A DNA stretch of 64,000 nucleotides, from contig JBHJIZ010000002.1 in assembly GCA_050043005.1 (NCBI GenBank), positions 1 to 64,000 on the forward strand, in the 5' to 3' direction. The position numbers and the translations under genes were made by a program. This DNA comes from Thermohalobaculum sp050043005 (GTDB taxonomy: Bacteria > Pseudomonadota > Alphaproteobacteria > Rhodobacterales > Rhodobacteraceae). How positions within the stretch are numbered: position 1 is the stretch's first letter; each line of letters begins with the position of its first letter. The notes beneath the pieces were generated by a model. It ran no database searches. It saw only the letters and a program-made list of their open reading frames with translations, and was not told where the DNA came from. Shown piece after piece: positions 34,713 through 44,133 of the stretch.

Positions 34713-35741
34713 TCAGGCGCCCTTCCGTCCGCCGCCGATCCGGATGCGCGGATCGAGGATCGCCAGCAGAATGTCCGAAATCAGCATCCCGACCAGCGTC
34801 AAAGCCGAGACGAACAACAGAATGAAGCCCGACATGTATATGTCCTGCGACTTCAACGCTTGGAGCAAGATGGGGCCAATCGTCGGCAGGCTCATGATGA
34901 CGGAGATGATGACGGAACCCGACACCAGCTGCGGCATCAGGTTGCCGATGTCCGCCACGAACGGGTTCAGCGCCATGCGCAGCGGATACTTGATGACCCG
35001 CTTGGTCGGTCCGACACCCTTGGCGCGCGCCGTCTCGACATAAGGCTTGTTCAATTCGTCCATCAGGTTGGCGCGCAGGCGCCGCATGACGGCCGCAGCG
35101 GCCGAGGTCCCAATCACGATCGTCGGCACGATCAGATGTGTTGCGATCGAGACGAACTTGTCCCAGCTCATCGGCTGACCTTCGTACTGCCGATCCATCA
35201 AGCCGCCTATCGGAATGCCGAAGTACTTGGCTCCGTATGCAAGCAGGATCAGCGCCAAGAGGAAGTTTGGCGTTGCCAATCCGATATAGCCGATCAGACT
35301 GCTGAGATAGTCGATCCAAGTGTTGGCTCGGACCGCTGCGATCGTCCCGAGCGGCAATGACACGAAGTAAACGAACAACAGCGCCGAGAAATTCACCGCG
35401 ATTGTGAACCAGACGGTCTCTCCGACCACCTCGCCCACTGGCTGATCCAGTTCGAATGACCAGCCGAGATCTCCTTGTAAAAGACCGGAGTATCCGTTCA
35501 CGCCCGGCATTGCGCCAACCCAGATCAGGTACTGCTTCCAGATCGGCTGATCGAGCGCAAATTCCGCCATCAGTGCTTCTGCTTTGGCTATGCCCGCAGC
35601 CTCGCCGGTCGCCCGCATTTCTGCGATCTGGTTCGAGAGATAGTTACCCTCGGGCAGATTGATAATCCCGAAAATCAGGACCGAAACCGCCGCCAGTGTA
35701 ACGAGCATCGTGGCGAACCGGCGGATCAGGAAGCTCAGCAT
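34713..35741 (-). CDS. Peptide/nickel-type ABC transporter permease (DppB/OppB family)
   Basis: 342 residues. N-terminal MLSFLIRRFATMLVTLAAVSVLIF signal-anchor typical of DppB, GDLGWSFELDQPVGEVV, and the EAA-type loop NKPYVETARAKGVGPTKRVIKYPLRMALNP near residue 240. Six membrane segments. ATG 35741 is the family start; an in-frame start at 35768 is less likely. Its beginning overlaps the end of a small unassigned ORF by 7 bases. Confidence 0.9.
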   Translation of the reverse strand: MLSFLIRRFATMLVTLAAVSVLIFGIINLPEGNYLSNQIAEMRATGEAAGIAKAEALMAEFALDQPIWKQYLIWVGAMPGVNGYSGLLQGDLGWSFELDQPVGEVVGETVWFTIAVNFSALLFVYFVSLPLGTIAAVRANTWIDYLSSLIGYIGLATPNFLLALILLAYGAKYFGIPIGGLMDRQYEGQPMSWDKFVSIATHLIVPTIVIGTSAAAAVMRRLRANLMDELNKPYVETARAKGVGPTKRVIKYPLRMALNPFVADIGNLMPQLVSGSVIISVIMSLPTIGPILLQALKSQDIYMSGFILLFVSALTLVGMLISDILLAILDPRIRIGGGRKGA

Positions 35742-36040
35742 GCGCGTGGCCTGAACGCTTGTCCGCAATCGCGACGCTCGACTTGCTCACCTGGTAGACC
35801 GGGGAGCTTGTGCCGCTCGCAAGTACGGCGAGCGAACGCACGCTTAAGGCTTACAAATGCAAGGGCATGGAAGGGCGCGAGATAAATCGACACGGCACGC
35901 ACCGGCTTTGGTTTCATCCGGGCTTCGACATACTTCATCGCGAAGATGAAACCGTTGACGACGAAGGCATGAGCTTTCTTCGCTAGTCGCGCGAGCATGC
36001 GTTCAACGACCGTTTCGTTGCCGAGAGCCGGTAGCCTCAT
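35735..36040 (-). CDS. Small basic ORF between binding protein and permease, unknown
   Basis: 101 residues, rich in Arg and Lys, with no recognised motif; one weakly hydrophobic stretch around residues 47-66 (VRAVSIYLAPFHALAFVSL). It exactly fills the 295-base gap between the binding-protein gene, which it overlaps by ATGA, and the permease start, which it overlaps by 7 bases. That arrangement supports translation, since otherwise the gap would be unusual in this compact operon. The composition is atypical, so it could also be a non-coding spacer. No function is proposed. Confidence 0.42.
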   Translation of the reverse strand: MRLPALGNETVVERMLARLAKKAHAFVVNGFIFAMKYVEARMKPKPVRAVSIYLAPFHALAFVSLKRAFARRTCERHKLPGLPGEQVERRDCGQAFRPRAC

Positions 36041-37974
36041 CGGATCGAAGCGCCCTTCTCGAAGAAGAACTCATCCATCCGGTGCACACCGATCTGACCG
36101 CCGGGATCCCATGCATAGATGCCAGTCTTGGGAACATTCATTAAGCTAGCGGCGTGTACGACCGGGACCGGCGCACGTGCGACAGTTCCGATGCAGAAAA
36201 CCTGATCTGCGTGCAGGGCCAGCATCTCGGACCAGATGTCAGCCTTCTCTTCTGGTCCGGGCGCTTGCCCCCAGGCAGCGAAAAGGTCCATCAGGCGCTT
36301 CGCCTCCGGCAAGTCCGGCTCTTCACCGGCAGAGCCCTTGGTCTGGTAGTACTGCCCCCATTTTGGCCATGTGAAGGTTGCCTGATCGACGGGGGCGAGG
36401 TCTGTGGGCGCTGTCGCGGCGGTCGGGATGCCGATGTTCCAGCCATACCAGGCGACCATCATTGTCTGCCCCGCGTAGGCACGGTTGCGTAGTACATCGC
36501 GGTCCTGTGGCTTCACCAGCAGGCGAATGCCCAACTCGGCCCAGGTCGCCCCGATCAGTTCCAGAGTATCTTCGACCTCGCTGCGCTCTCCGGCCGTCTC
36601 AACGATAACCTCCATCAACCGGCCATCCTTCAGGCGGCGGATGCCCGCCGGGTTGCGCTCGGACAGCCCGATTTCATCGAGGAGGCGGTTCGCCTCGGCC
36701 AGATCGAATCGCGTCCACGCAGTTGCATCAGCCTCGTTGAAGAATGGACTTTCCTCGAGCGCCGCAACCGCCCGCGGCTTCGCAAGACCGTAGTACAGCA
36801 CCTTGTTGATCGCCTTGCGGCTGATGCCCATGCTGAGCGCGCGCCGGAAGCGGACATCCCGGAACAGCTCGCGCCAGCCGGGATCGAAATAGTTCAGGTT
36901 CGGATAGATCGCGACTTCGTTCGCCGACCCTGATTGCCAGAGCCTCGTCGTATAGCCGTTCTCCTCCTGCATCTGCTTCAGCACCGGTGCGTCGGAAAAC
37001 CCAAGCGACCGGATCTGAAGCGTCGCTTCGCCTTGGCTTGCCTTCAGCGGGATCAGACCGGACGCCGCGATCTCGAGCTCGACCGTATCAAGATATGGGA
37101 GCTGCCGCCCCTGCGCATCGATACGATGATAGTACGGATTGCGTTCCAAGACGTAGCGCTTCGAGTTCTTTTTGTTCTGGTTCACCCACGGCTGAAGAAC
37201 CGGCAATTTTGGGTTGTCGTTCTTGTAGAGATTGTCTTTGCGATTGTGCAGCGCCGCCCAGGTTTTCTTGCCCGAGCTCTCGACCCGCTCGGCGAGTTTT
37301 TCAGGCTTCGCATGGTCAGCATGGTACTTTTTCATGTAGTGCGCAGGGCGATAGATGTAGATGGGTCTGGCCTGCGCCAGTGCGGGCAGGAAACGCGGAT
37401 TGGGCTTGGGCCAAGCGTAGGTGATCGTAACATCGTCAATGACGGATACCTCAGGCGCCCGACCATCCACCAGCATTTCCACCGGCGGGCCCGAGGGCGA
37501 CAGTTCCTGGTTGAGCGCCACATCATCCCACCAGTAACGCAGATCCTCGGTCGTGAAGGGTTCGCCGTTCGACCAACGATGTCCACGGCGCAGGTGGAAA
37601 GTGACCTTTCGACCATCTGCGCTGACCTCGTAGTCGCGCAGGATGTCAGGAACCAGCTCGTAGTCTTCGTTATAGCCGATCAGCCGAGCATAGCCCCAGA
37701 CCGACATGTACCGGATATCCTTCGAGCGCGAGACGAACATCCGCAGGGTCCCGCCATGACGTCCATACTCGCGGTCACGGCCTTCGAGATCGACGCTCAC
37801 GGGATCGACCGGAACGCGCTCCTCGATTGGCAGCAGATCGCCTTCCGGTTTGACGTAATGCTGCAAAGACAGTGTCTCGATCAGCGGACCGGAGTATACG
37901 GGCGTCTCCGCATGAGCGGTTCCGAAGAACGCCAGACACGCAAGTGCCCCAAAACCGCGCCGCCAATCGATCAT
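36037..37974 (-). CDS. Peptide-type ABC transporter solute-binding protein (family 5)
   Basis: 645 residues; Sec signal peptide at the N-terminus (FGALACLAFFGTAHA, cleavage around 22). The body is an SBP_bac_5 fold: YGRHGGTLRMFV, LVPDILRDYEVSADGRKVTFHLRRGHRWSNGEPFTTEDLRYWWDD (the family's best-conserved segment, about 105-150), FRRALSMGISRKAIN. Longer than OppA/DppA (about 540), like proteins that bind large or modified peptides. The start overlaps the ATPase stop (ATGA). Ligand unknown. Confidence 0.92.
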   Translation of the reverse strand: MIDWRRGFGALACLAFFGTAHAETPVYSGPLIETLSLQHYVKPEGDLLPIEERVPVDPVSVDLEGRDREYGRHGGTLRMFVSRSKDIRYMSVWGYARLIGYNEDYELVPDILRDYEVSADGRKVTFHLRRGHRWSNGEPFTTEDLRYWWDDVALNQELSPSGPPVEMLVDGRAPEVSVIDDVTITYAWPKPNPRFLPALAQARPIYIYRPAHYMKKYHADHAKPEKLAERVESSGKKTWAALHNRKDNLYKNDNPKLPVLQPWVNQNKKNSKRYVLERNPYYHRIDAQGRQLPYLDTVELEIAASGLIPLKASQGEATLQIRSLGFSDAPVLKQMQEENGYTTRLWQSGSANEVAIYPNLNYFDPGWRELFRDVRFRRALSMGISRKAINKVLYYGLAKPRAVAALEESPFFNEADATAWTRFDLAEANRLLDEIGLSERNPAGIRRLKDGRLMEVIVETAGERSEVEDTLELIGATWAELGIRLLVKPQDRDVLRNRAYAGQTMMVAWYGWNIGIPTAATAPTDLAPVDQATFTWPKWGQYYQTKGSAGEEPDLPEAKRLMDLFAAWGQAPGPEEKADIWSEMLALHADQVFCIGTVARAPVPVVHAASLMNVPKTGIYAWDPGGQIGVHRMDEFFFEKGASIR

Positions 37975-39749
37975 GCCATTGCCCTCACTTTGTGTCCTGG
38001 AGCCACCTCGACCAGGCCTGGTGCTGCGTCGCCACGGTACCCAAAGGGTTCCGGCCAGGAATTCGGCTCGCCCGCCCCGGCTGCCACGGCGCGAAGATCA
38101 AGCTGATGCTCCATGTCCGGTTCCGGGCTCGCCGCAATCAACGCCTGTGTATACGGGTGGCGCGGATCATTGAAGACACTGTCGGCCGCACCTTCTTCGA
38201 CCACGCGCCCGCGGCGCATCACCATGACCCGGTCCGCGAGCTTCGCAACCACCGCCAGATCATGGCTGATGAAGAGGTAGCTCAACCCCATCTCTTCACG
38301 CAGTTCCGCGAGCAGTTCGAGCACCTCCTTCTGGACCGAGACATCCAGCGCCGAGGTCGGCTCATCACAAACAAGGAGTTCCGGCTGCAGCGCCAAGGCG
38401 CGCGCGATCGCGATCCGTTGCCGCTGACCGCCCGAGAACGCGAACGGGAAGCGTGCCAGATGGTCCCCGGACAATCCTACACGTCCCATCAGATATGCCG
38501 CACGATCGCGGCGCTCGCTGCGCGATCCAACATCGTGGATCTTCATGGGCTCGGTCAGGATGTCCTGGATCGACATGCGCGGGCTCAGGGCCGCATAAGG
38601 GTCCTGAAAGACCATCTGAGCCGCACGCCGGAACTTGGTCAGATCATTGCCCTTCAAGGCAGCAATGTCCTGCGTATCTCCGTCCCCGCCGCAGAACTGC
38701 ATGACAGCGCCGGGGTCCGGCCGCTCCGCGCGCAGTACCAGCTTGGCCACAGTCGACTTTCCCGATCCTGACTCGCCGACGACTGCAACCGTCTTGCCGC
38801 GCTCGAGCACCATGTTGAAGTCAGCCACAGCCTTCACCGGCGGATCGTCGGATTTGAAGGTCCGGCGACGTCCGGGGTAGGTCTTGGACAGCGCTGAGAC
38901 TCGCAGGATCGCGTCGGTTCCGGGAACCTCGTGGCACGTCATGTTGTGAGGGATCTTGGGCGCGGCCTCGATCAACGCCTTGGTGTACCCGTGCCCCGGC
39001 GCGCCCAGGACCTCGGACGCGGGACCGCTCTCGACCACCCTGCCCTTGCGCAAGACAACCACCTTGTCCGCCATGTTCGCAACGACGCCCAGGTCATGCG
39101 TGATCATGATGACCGACATGCGGTGGCTCCGCTGCAACCGGTTCAGCAAATCCAGCACCATTGCCTGCGTCGTCACATCCAGCGCCGTGGTCGGCTCATC
39201 GGCGATGATCAACGCCGGGCGCGCGACCATGGCCATGGCAATGACCGCGCGTTGGCGAAGGCCACCGGAAAGCTCGAACGGGTACGCTGACCATGCCCGT
39301 TCGGGCGACGGGAAACCGACCTCTCCGAAGATCGAAAGGACGGCATCATAAACGCTGTTCTCGTCCTCGGGCGCACCGCCATGGGTTCGCAATACCTCGG
39401 CCACCTGAGAGCCGACCGTATGCAATGGCGAGAGCGCGCTCATCGGTTCCTGGAAGATCATCGACACTTTCGACCCGCGGACTCGCCGCATCTGCCGGTC
39501 TGACAAGGCGAGCAGGTCGATCTTCTTCCCGCCATACTCGAAATTCGCTCGTCCGCGCGTAATCTTGGCGGCTCGCGGCAGCAGTCGCATAAGGGATTTG
39601 CCCGTCAACGTCTTGCCAGACCCGGACTCGCCGACCAGGGCAAGCACTTCGCCGGGCTCGACGGAGAATGAGACACCATCGACCACTGGCGCAGCGACAC
39701 CAGACGGCCCGAATGATATTGCCAGATCTTCAACAGATAACAGTGGCAT
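37971..39749 (-). CDS. Fused double ABC ATPase of the peptide importer (DppD-DppF type)
   Basis: 592 residues with two nucleotide-binding domains in tandem. First: Walker A GESGSGKTLTGKS (about 38-50), signature LSGGLRQRAVIAMA, Walker B ALIIADEPTTALDV. Second: Walker A GESGSGKSTVAKL (about 350), signature FSGGQRQRIAIARA, Walker B LLVCDEPTSALDV. Each half ends with the oligopeptide C-terminal extension (GHGYTKALIEAAP; HPYTQALIAASP). ATG 39749 (MPLLSVEDL) is the natural start. First gene of the operon ATPase, binding protein, small ORF, two permeases; ATPase-first order is uncommon for this class. Confidence 0.94.
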   Translation of the reverse strand: MPLLSVEDLAISFGPSGVAAPVVDGVSFSVEPGEVLALVGESGSGKTLTGKSLMRLLPRAAKITRGRANFEYGGKKIDLLALSDRQMRRVRGSKVSMIFQEPMSALSPLHTVGSQVAEVLRTHGGAPEDENSVYDAVLSIFGEVGFPSPERAWSAYPFELSGGLRQRAVIAMAMVARPALIIADEPTTALDVTTQAMVLDLLNRLQRSHRMSVIMITHDLGVVANMADKVVVLRKGRVVESGPASEVLGAPGHGYTKALIEAAPKIPHNMTCHEVPGTDAILRVSALSKTYPGRRRTFKSDDPPVKAVADFNMVLERGKTVAVVGESGSGKSTVAKLVLRAERPDPGAVMQFCGGDGDTQDIAALKGNDLTKFRRAAQMVFQDPYAALSPRMSIQDILTEPMKIHDVGSRSERRDRAAYLMGRVGLSGDHLARFPFAFSGGQRQRIAIARALALQPELLVCDEPTSALDVSVQKEVLELLAELREEMGLSYLFISHDLAVVAKLADRVMVMRRGRVVEEGAADSVFNDPRHPYTQALIAASPEPDMEHQLDLRAVAAGAGEPNSWPEPFGYRGDAAPGLVEVAPGHKVRAMA

Positions 39750-39879
39750 TCCCCAAAGCCCTGGTTTCTCCGATACGCGCGCTCCCCACCAAGCACACCG
39801 CACAATGCGTCAGGTCAGACGGACCTGCAAGCCATCAATATCCGTTGCGCGATGACGATTCTGTAAATGATTGCTTGAG

Positions 39880-40689
39880 TTACAGGGAAGGCATACCTGG
39901 CGCCAATCGCATCCCTGAAACGCGCACGGCCATAGCTCGGATCGGGTCATAGTCTGTGTCCACCGCTGCCAGAACGCCGACCGGTAGCGGCAATCGATGC
40001 GGCACGTCCGCGTGTTTCAAAACCACGCGCGACAGTGCACCAAATAGTGTGTCTTCGACGTCCGAGTTTCCGTGAGCCGTAATGTACGGAAGCGCCGGCA
40101 TGGGCCGCGTCCAATTGATCACACGCAACCGCGCATAGTGCTCTGGTTTAACCTCCGCATAAAGCGCCCACGCCACCGCGTCGATTGCCGCAAGATCAGC
40201 CGTTCCACCAACCACAAGATCGGCCGAGCTTCGATGCGATCCAGAGCGCGTGACCTGCGCAAAGAAGGGCGGATCATCCGCATCCGAAACATCCAGAACC
40301 GCATCCGCGAGAGCGTTGCATCCTGATTGACTTCCAATTTCATTAATCGCGGCAGTGCGCGAACGAAAATCGCCAAGGGTTGCTGCATCGTCGTCAGCTC
40401 GGCAGATCAAGGCAGAACTGTACGTGCCGCCGTGCGCGCCTTGAAGGTTGAAATCCGGACGCGCCAGAAGCCGCGCGCTTCCGCACCGGTTGCTCACGTA
40501 TGGCAGACCGCATGTTTGTCCGACGAGCAGATCCGGTGCGTTCCAAGCCGACCTCAGATCAGCGGGGCGCGACAGTGATGCCGGTGCGTCGATGCCCAGA
40601 TCGTGAAGGTCTTCAGCCAGATCCGTCCAAAATGCATCCAGCCGCGGCTGCACCTCGGGCCAGTCGTACATCTGCAGTGCTGCAATCAT
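39880..40689 (-). CDS. PhnD/phosphonate-binding-like periplasmic fold protein without signal peptide
   Basis: 269 residues. MYDWPEVQPRLDAFW at the N-terminus, LLVGQTCGLPYV, GAHGGTYSSALICR and VTRSGSHRSSADLVVGGTADLAAIDAVAW match the phosphate/phosphite/phosphonate binding-protein family. No signal peptide or anchor is visible, so a cytoplasmic role is likely, and no permease or ATPase of that class is near. Its start overlaps the stop of the desaturase gene (ATGA), indicating coupled expression. Ligand and role unknown. Confidence 0.78.
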   Translation of the reverse strand: MIAALQMYDWPEVQPRLDAFWTDLAEDLHDLGIDAPASLSRPADLRSAWNAPDLLVGQTCGLPYVSNRCGSARLLARPDFNLQGAHGGTYSSALICRADDDAATLGDFRSRTAAINEIGSQSGCNALADAVLDVSDADDPPFFAQVTRSGSHRSSADLVVGGTADLAAIDAVAWALYAEVKPEHYARLRVINWTRPMPALPYITAHGNSDVEDTLFGALSRVVLKHADVPHRLPLPVGVLAAVDTDYDPIRAMAVRVSGMRLAPGMPSL

Positions 40690-41627
40690 GCGCCTTGGTC
40701 AGGCGCGTCCCCATAGTTTGTCAATGGGTGGACGTAAGGCTCGCGCCTTCGGAACAGCCACCGCCAGGCTACGCTGCCGTATCCCGGGAACACGTACCCG
40801 CCGTTGCGTTCGGCGATCGTCTCGCGTTCTGCATGCCAGTATCGCGGCAATCGGTACCATGCCATCGAGGGCCGATCATGGTGCACGAGGTGAAAATTGT
40901 TGTTCAGGAACAAAAGCCGCCAGAACCAGTGCGCGTCCACAACCGCTGTTCGTGCTGCCACATCCTGATCGGCACGATGCTCGATGAAGCTGCGCACCAT
41001 GATAAGCGACATTCCGAGATAGGCAGCGGTAAAGTAGAGCCACCCATCGACGCCAAAGACGTAGAGGACCCAAATTAACGCAGAGACCAGAATCAGATGG
41101 CGCATCCATGCATCGATCACGCGCCTGTCACCGCTGCGAAAAAGTCTCAGATCCCACGTCCAAAACGCAAACATGGCCATGGCCGGCCCGATAAGCATGC
41201 GCCCCGCAAACGTCGCGTTGACCGCGAGCAATGCTCGCACGAGCCCACAGCTCTTGGAAATCTCGCTGTGACACTGGTAGAAACTTTCAGGATCATCGTA
41301 GGGATCAGTCAGCCGGTCGTCGCGATGGTGACGGAGATGCAGGTCGCGAAACCGGCGGTACGGGATGAAAAGCCCCATCGGGATCGATATCAATGCTTCG
41401 TTTAGCAGAGCATTGCGCGTCGGGTGCCCGTGCAAGATCTCATGTTGCAACGACGAATGCAAAGCGATCGCGATCGCCAAAGGGACGACAGCTATCCATC
41501 CCAGGGCCTCCAAGCCCCAGAGGGAAAGCAACCACAGAGAATAACATCCCGCAAGAACGAGCCAGGTCGGACCCTCGAATTCGGATCGACCGGAGCTGGT
41601 CTTGCGGGGCGGTACAGCCTCGCGCAT
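40686..41627 (-). CDS. Membrane fatty acid desaturase family protein
   Basis: 313 residues, about four to six membrane segments. The three histidine boxes of the di-iron site are present: HEILHGH (about 62-68), HLRHH (about 97-101) and HLVHH (about 251-255), with an extra EHRAD. This places it in the membrane desaturase/hydroxylase family. Substrate not readable; relatives act on fatty acids, carotenoids or sphingolipids. It is the first gene of a two-gene unit with the PhnD-like protein and diverges from the gene at 41714 (86-base gap). Confidence 0.87.
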   Translation of the reverse strand: MREAVPPRKTSSGRSEFEGPTWLVLAGCYSLWLLSLWGLEALGWIAVVPLAIAIALHSSLQHEILHGHPTRNALLNEALISIPMGLFIPYRRFRDLHLRHHRDDRLTDPYDDPESFYQCHSEISKSCGLVRALLAVNATFAGRMLIGPAMAMFAFWTWDLRLFRSGDRRVIDAWMRHLILVSALIWVLYVFGVDGWLYFTAAYLGMSLIMVRSFIEHRADQDVAARTAVVDAHWFWRLLFLNNNFHLVHHDRPSMAWYRLPRYWHAERETIAERNGGYVFPGYGSVAWRWLFRRREPYVHPLTNYGDAPDQGA

Positions 41628-41713
41628 ATTGGCTCCGATTCAGGTACCAAATAACTATCGTGCACAACCGTCACAGCGTGAACTGAAAACGACAGAAATG
41701 TCGGAATCACCCA

Positions 41714-42535
41714 ATGAGCAATGTCGCAAACGACCTTGGCCTGACCTGCCTGATCGCCCTGGACAACGTTGAGGAGATTCTGCCCGGTCAACTTCGCCGC
41801 GCAATGTCCTACGTGGCCCCTCGTTCCTCATTGAACATCCAGACCGGCGAATCACAGGACGCAGAGCAAAGCCTTGTGCTGGAAATCGACCGTCAGGTCT
41901 TCGGCTGCGGCGTCTATTCCGGGCGCATCCCCGACCCGGAGTTTTCGTTCGCCTTGCGCAAGTCGATCTTCTGGAACGACGCCGCAGAGAGCATGGCCAC
42001 GCATTCTGCGTTTCTCGCAATCTCTGCCGCGGAAGTCACAAATCGACATGGGCTGATCCGCGCGCAAGCCGTTGCGCTGACCCGACTGGTTGCATCACTC
42101 GCCGAGGTTCTTCCATCTTCAGGAATACTCTGGCACGGATCGCAGATTTGCACTTCACCGCAGCGGATCGCCGCCGCTCCGGCAGAAATCGCACAGGGCA
42201 AATGGCCGGCGGATATCTGGGTCGGGTATCAGTTTCTCGGCCAGAACGACGCTAAACGGCCTTTTCTGGGGTTACAGACGAGGGGCGCCGCTGAGTATCT
42301 GGGTTTCGAGATGGAGGTTCCCCCCTTCTTCGTGGATGACCGGAAGGAACCATTGCGGATTCTCTACAATGCCGTTGGCTACCTGATGAACTATGGCGAC
42401 GTGATCAAGGATGGCCAACTCGTGGAAGTCGCGGGCGAGCGCCGTACAAGATATCAGCTCCAACTGGGAGCGAACGGAGAACCCGGTCTGGCGCGCCTCG
42501 CCGTACTCCCGACCGATCATCGGAGACTGAACTGA
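41714..42535 (+). CDS. Hypothetical protein, probably DUF4261 family
   Basis: 273 residues, soluble, no signal peptide. The segments VTNRHGLIRAQAVALTRLVASLAEVLPSSGILWHGS and the late LMNYGDVIKDGQLVEV block resemble DUF4261 proteins, whose members often sit near immunity or secretion loci but whose activity is unknown. Single-gene unit, divergent from the desaturase, convergent with the patatin gene. Family call is tentative; coding is clear. Confidence 0.6.
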   Translation: MSNVANDLGLTCLIALDNVEEILPGQLRRAMSYVAPRSSLNIQTGESQDAEQSLVLEIDRQVFGCGVYSGRIPDPEFSFALRKSIFWNDAAESMATHSAFLAISAAEVTNRHGLIRAQAVALTRLVASLAEVLPSSGILWHGSQICTSPQRIAAAPAEIAQGKWPADIWVGYQFLGQNDAKRPFLGLQTRGAAEYLGFEMEVPPFFVDDRKEPLRILYNAVGYLMNYGDVIKDGQLVEVAGERRTRYQLQLGANGEPGLARLAVLPTDHRRLN

Positions 42536-42634
42536 CTGCACGCGCAATGCACTCCCATTCAAACGCTTGGAGCGCGCTGCGCCTTCATTGAAGGAGATAA
42601 TACCTCTCTTACGAGGATCGCTGTCTTTTCGCCA

Positions 42635-43726
42635 TCACGGTGCGAGGTCCTGATTGTCAGGAAGCACCGCAAAACCGCCGAACATCTGCCGCACATCCAC
42701 GGATGACCGCTTGCCAAGATCGTCGAAGTGTTCATCCAGCCATCGCGTTGCGGTGTCACGCCCAATGTCGAACAGATGCCGCAGGAATGACCACTCGGCG
42801 TTCATCTTGGAGGACGCGTCCAGACTGCGCATCCGTTTGCGCGAATGAACAATGTGCACGTTCATGCGCCGGTACTTTGTCTCGTCCAGTTCTCCGGCAT
42901 CCAGCAGCCTGCGCACGAAATCGATAGCGCGCAGCTCGTGCAGCAATGCAGAGTTGAACGTAATCTCGTTGATGCGGTTCTGGATTTCCGCAGCTCCCTT
43001 CGGCGTACCTTCACGCAAGACCGGGTTGATCTGCACGATCAGGATGTCACTGGACGGGCTTCCGTGGAAGAACGGGAAGAGCGGCGGGTTCCCCATGTAA
43101 CCGCCGTCCCAGTAGGGCACGCCGTCGCTCTCGACCGCCTTGAAAATAAACGGCAGGCAGGCCGACGCCATTGTGACATCCAGAGAGATCTCGGTCCTAT
43201 CGAAGACGCGGACCCGTCCTGTTTCGACATTCGTGGCCGAGAGGAACACGCCCATATCACTGCAGTCTTGCACCTTTTTGAAGTCGACCGCTCGTTCGAC
43301 AACATCGCGCAGTGGATCCAGTCCCATTGGGTTCAAGTCATAGGGTGAGGCGAGCCGCTGCAACATCGTCATGGCCATATACCCGGGCGAGTTGTCGAGC
43401 GACCAGTCGCCGGTCGCCCGCGCCCATGGCGCGCGCTGTATCGGCGAGAGCCGCGCGCTTTCGCTGACGTCGCGCCAAAACTCAGCCAGGCGCTGCCGCG
43501 CCCCTTCAGCGCCATTCTCGTACATGCCGTGTGCGGCAACGACAGCATTCATGGCTCCGGCCGACGTACCGGAGATCGCGTCGATCCAGATCCGGTCGTC
43601 CTCGAAGAATCTGTCCAGCACACCCCAGGTGAAAGCGCCATGGGCGCCGCCACCTTGGAGCGCCAGGTTCACGCCCTTGTGCCGGGCATTCCGGCGCTCC
43701 GGGCCGCGGGTTGGTTTGCAGGTCAT
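42635..43726 (-). CDS. Patatin-like phospholipase
   Basis: 363 residues. Oxyanion-hole glycine motif LALQGGGAHGAF (about 21-32), nucleophile motif GTSAG (about 53-57) and the catalytic Asp in YWDGGYMGNPP (about 208-218) give a complete Ser-Asp dyad. Predicted lipid acyl hydrolase, no signal peptide. In many alphaproteobacteria such a gene lies next to bdhA and poly-hydroxybutyrate genes; here the upstream bdhA-like ORF is decayed but its stop still overlaps this start (ATGA), so translation may depend on reading the remnant. Confidence 0.9.
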   Translation of the reverse strand: MTCKPTRGPERRNARHKGVNLALQGGGAHGAFTWGVLDRFFEDDRIWIDAISGTSAGAMNAVVAAHGMYENGAEGARQRLAEFWRDVSESARLSPIQRAPWARATGDWSLDNSPGYMAMTMLQRLASPYDLNPMGLDPLRDVVERAVDFKKVQDCSDMGVFLSATNVETGRVRVFDRTEISLDVTMASACLPFIFKAVESDGVPYWDGGYMGNPPLFPFFHGSPSSDILIVQINPVLREGTPKGAAEIQNRINEITFNSALLHELRAIDFVRRLLDAGELDETKYRRMNVHIVHSRKRMRSLDASSKMNAEWSFLRHLFDIGRDTATRWLDEHFDDLGKRSSVDVRQMFGGFAVLPDNQDLAP

Positions 43727-44133
43727 GCGGCGGTCCGATCGCCGTCTTCGAGCAATGCCACGCGCATGGTTTGGAACGGCGAGTTTGTATTGATCGCGAC
43801 GGTCAGATCCCAGCGCTCCAGCGGAAAGTCCTCCGCCGGTTCGACGGTATGGATGTCTGTAGTCTTCACTACGAACTCGACACTGCCGAAGCGCTGCTCG
43901 GTAGCCTTGATCGTCGGTAAGATGTCATTCGGCTTTGACGTGTCTGCACGATGGCAGATCACATCTCGGCCACCCAGCACCTCCAACTCGGCGCGTTGAC
44001 ATTCGATATCGTCCGGATCATCGAATCCGTTCGATACCACTTTAGTTCCAGCTTCAACGAAGCTGCTGGCAATGCCCAGTCCGATAGCGGGCATTAGTCC
44101 GGTGACCTCGGCGGCTTTGTTCTGGACGGTCAT
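43723..44133 (-). pseudogene. Decayed 3-hydroxybutyrate dehydrogenase-like (BdhA) remnant
   Basis: 136 codons resembling the N-terminal half of BdhA/SDR proteins: VTGLMPAIGLGIASSFVEAGTKVV corresponds to TGxxxGIGLGIA, and EDFPLERWDLTVAINTNSPF to the DFPxxxWDxxIAINxxSxF block. Key sites are lost: the cofactor Ser/Gly turn is altered, NNAG is replaced by VKTTD, and the Ser-Tyr-Lys catalytic half is absent. The ATG at 44133 keeps a GGAG Shine-Dalgarno and the stop overlaps the patatin start, so it may survive as a leader ORF for that gene. Full BdhA is about 255-260 residues. Confidence 0.7.

Noticed and set aside
33288..35360. 690-codon open frame on the plus strand opposite the two permease genes
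   Set aside because: It is the antisense of clear DppB/DppC coding sequence; its Arg/His/Gln-rich composition is typical of shadow frames in GC-rich DNA.
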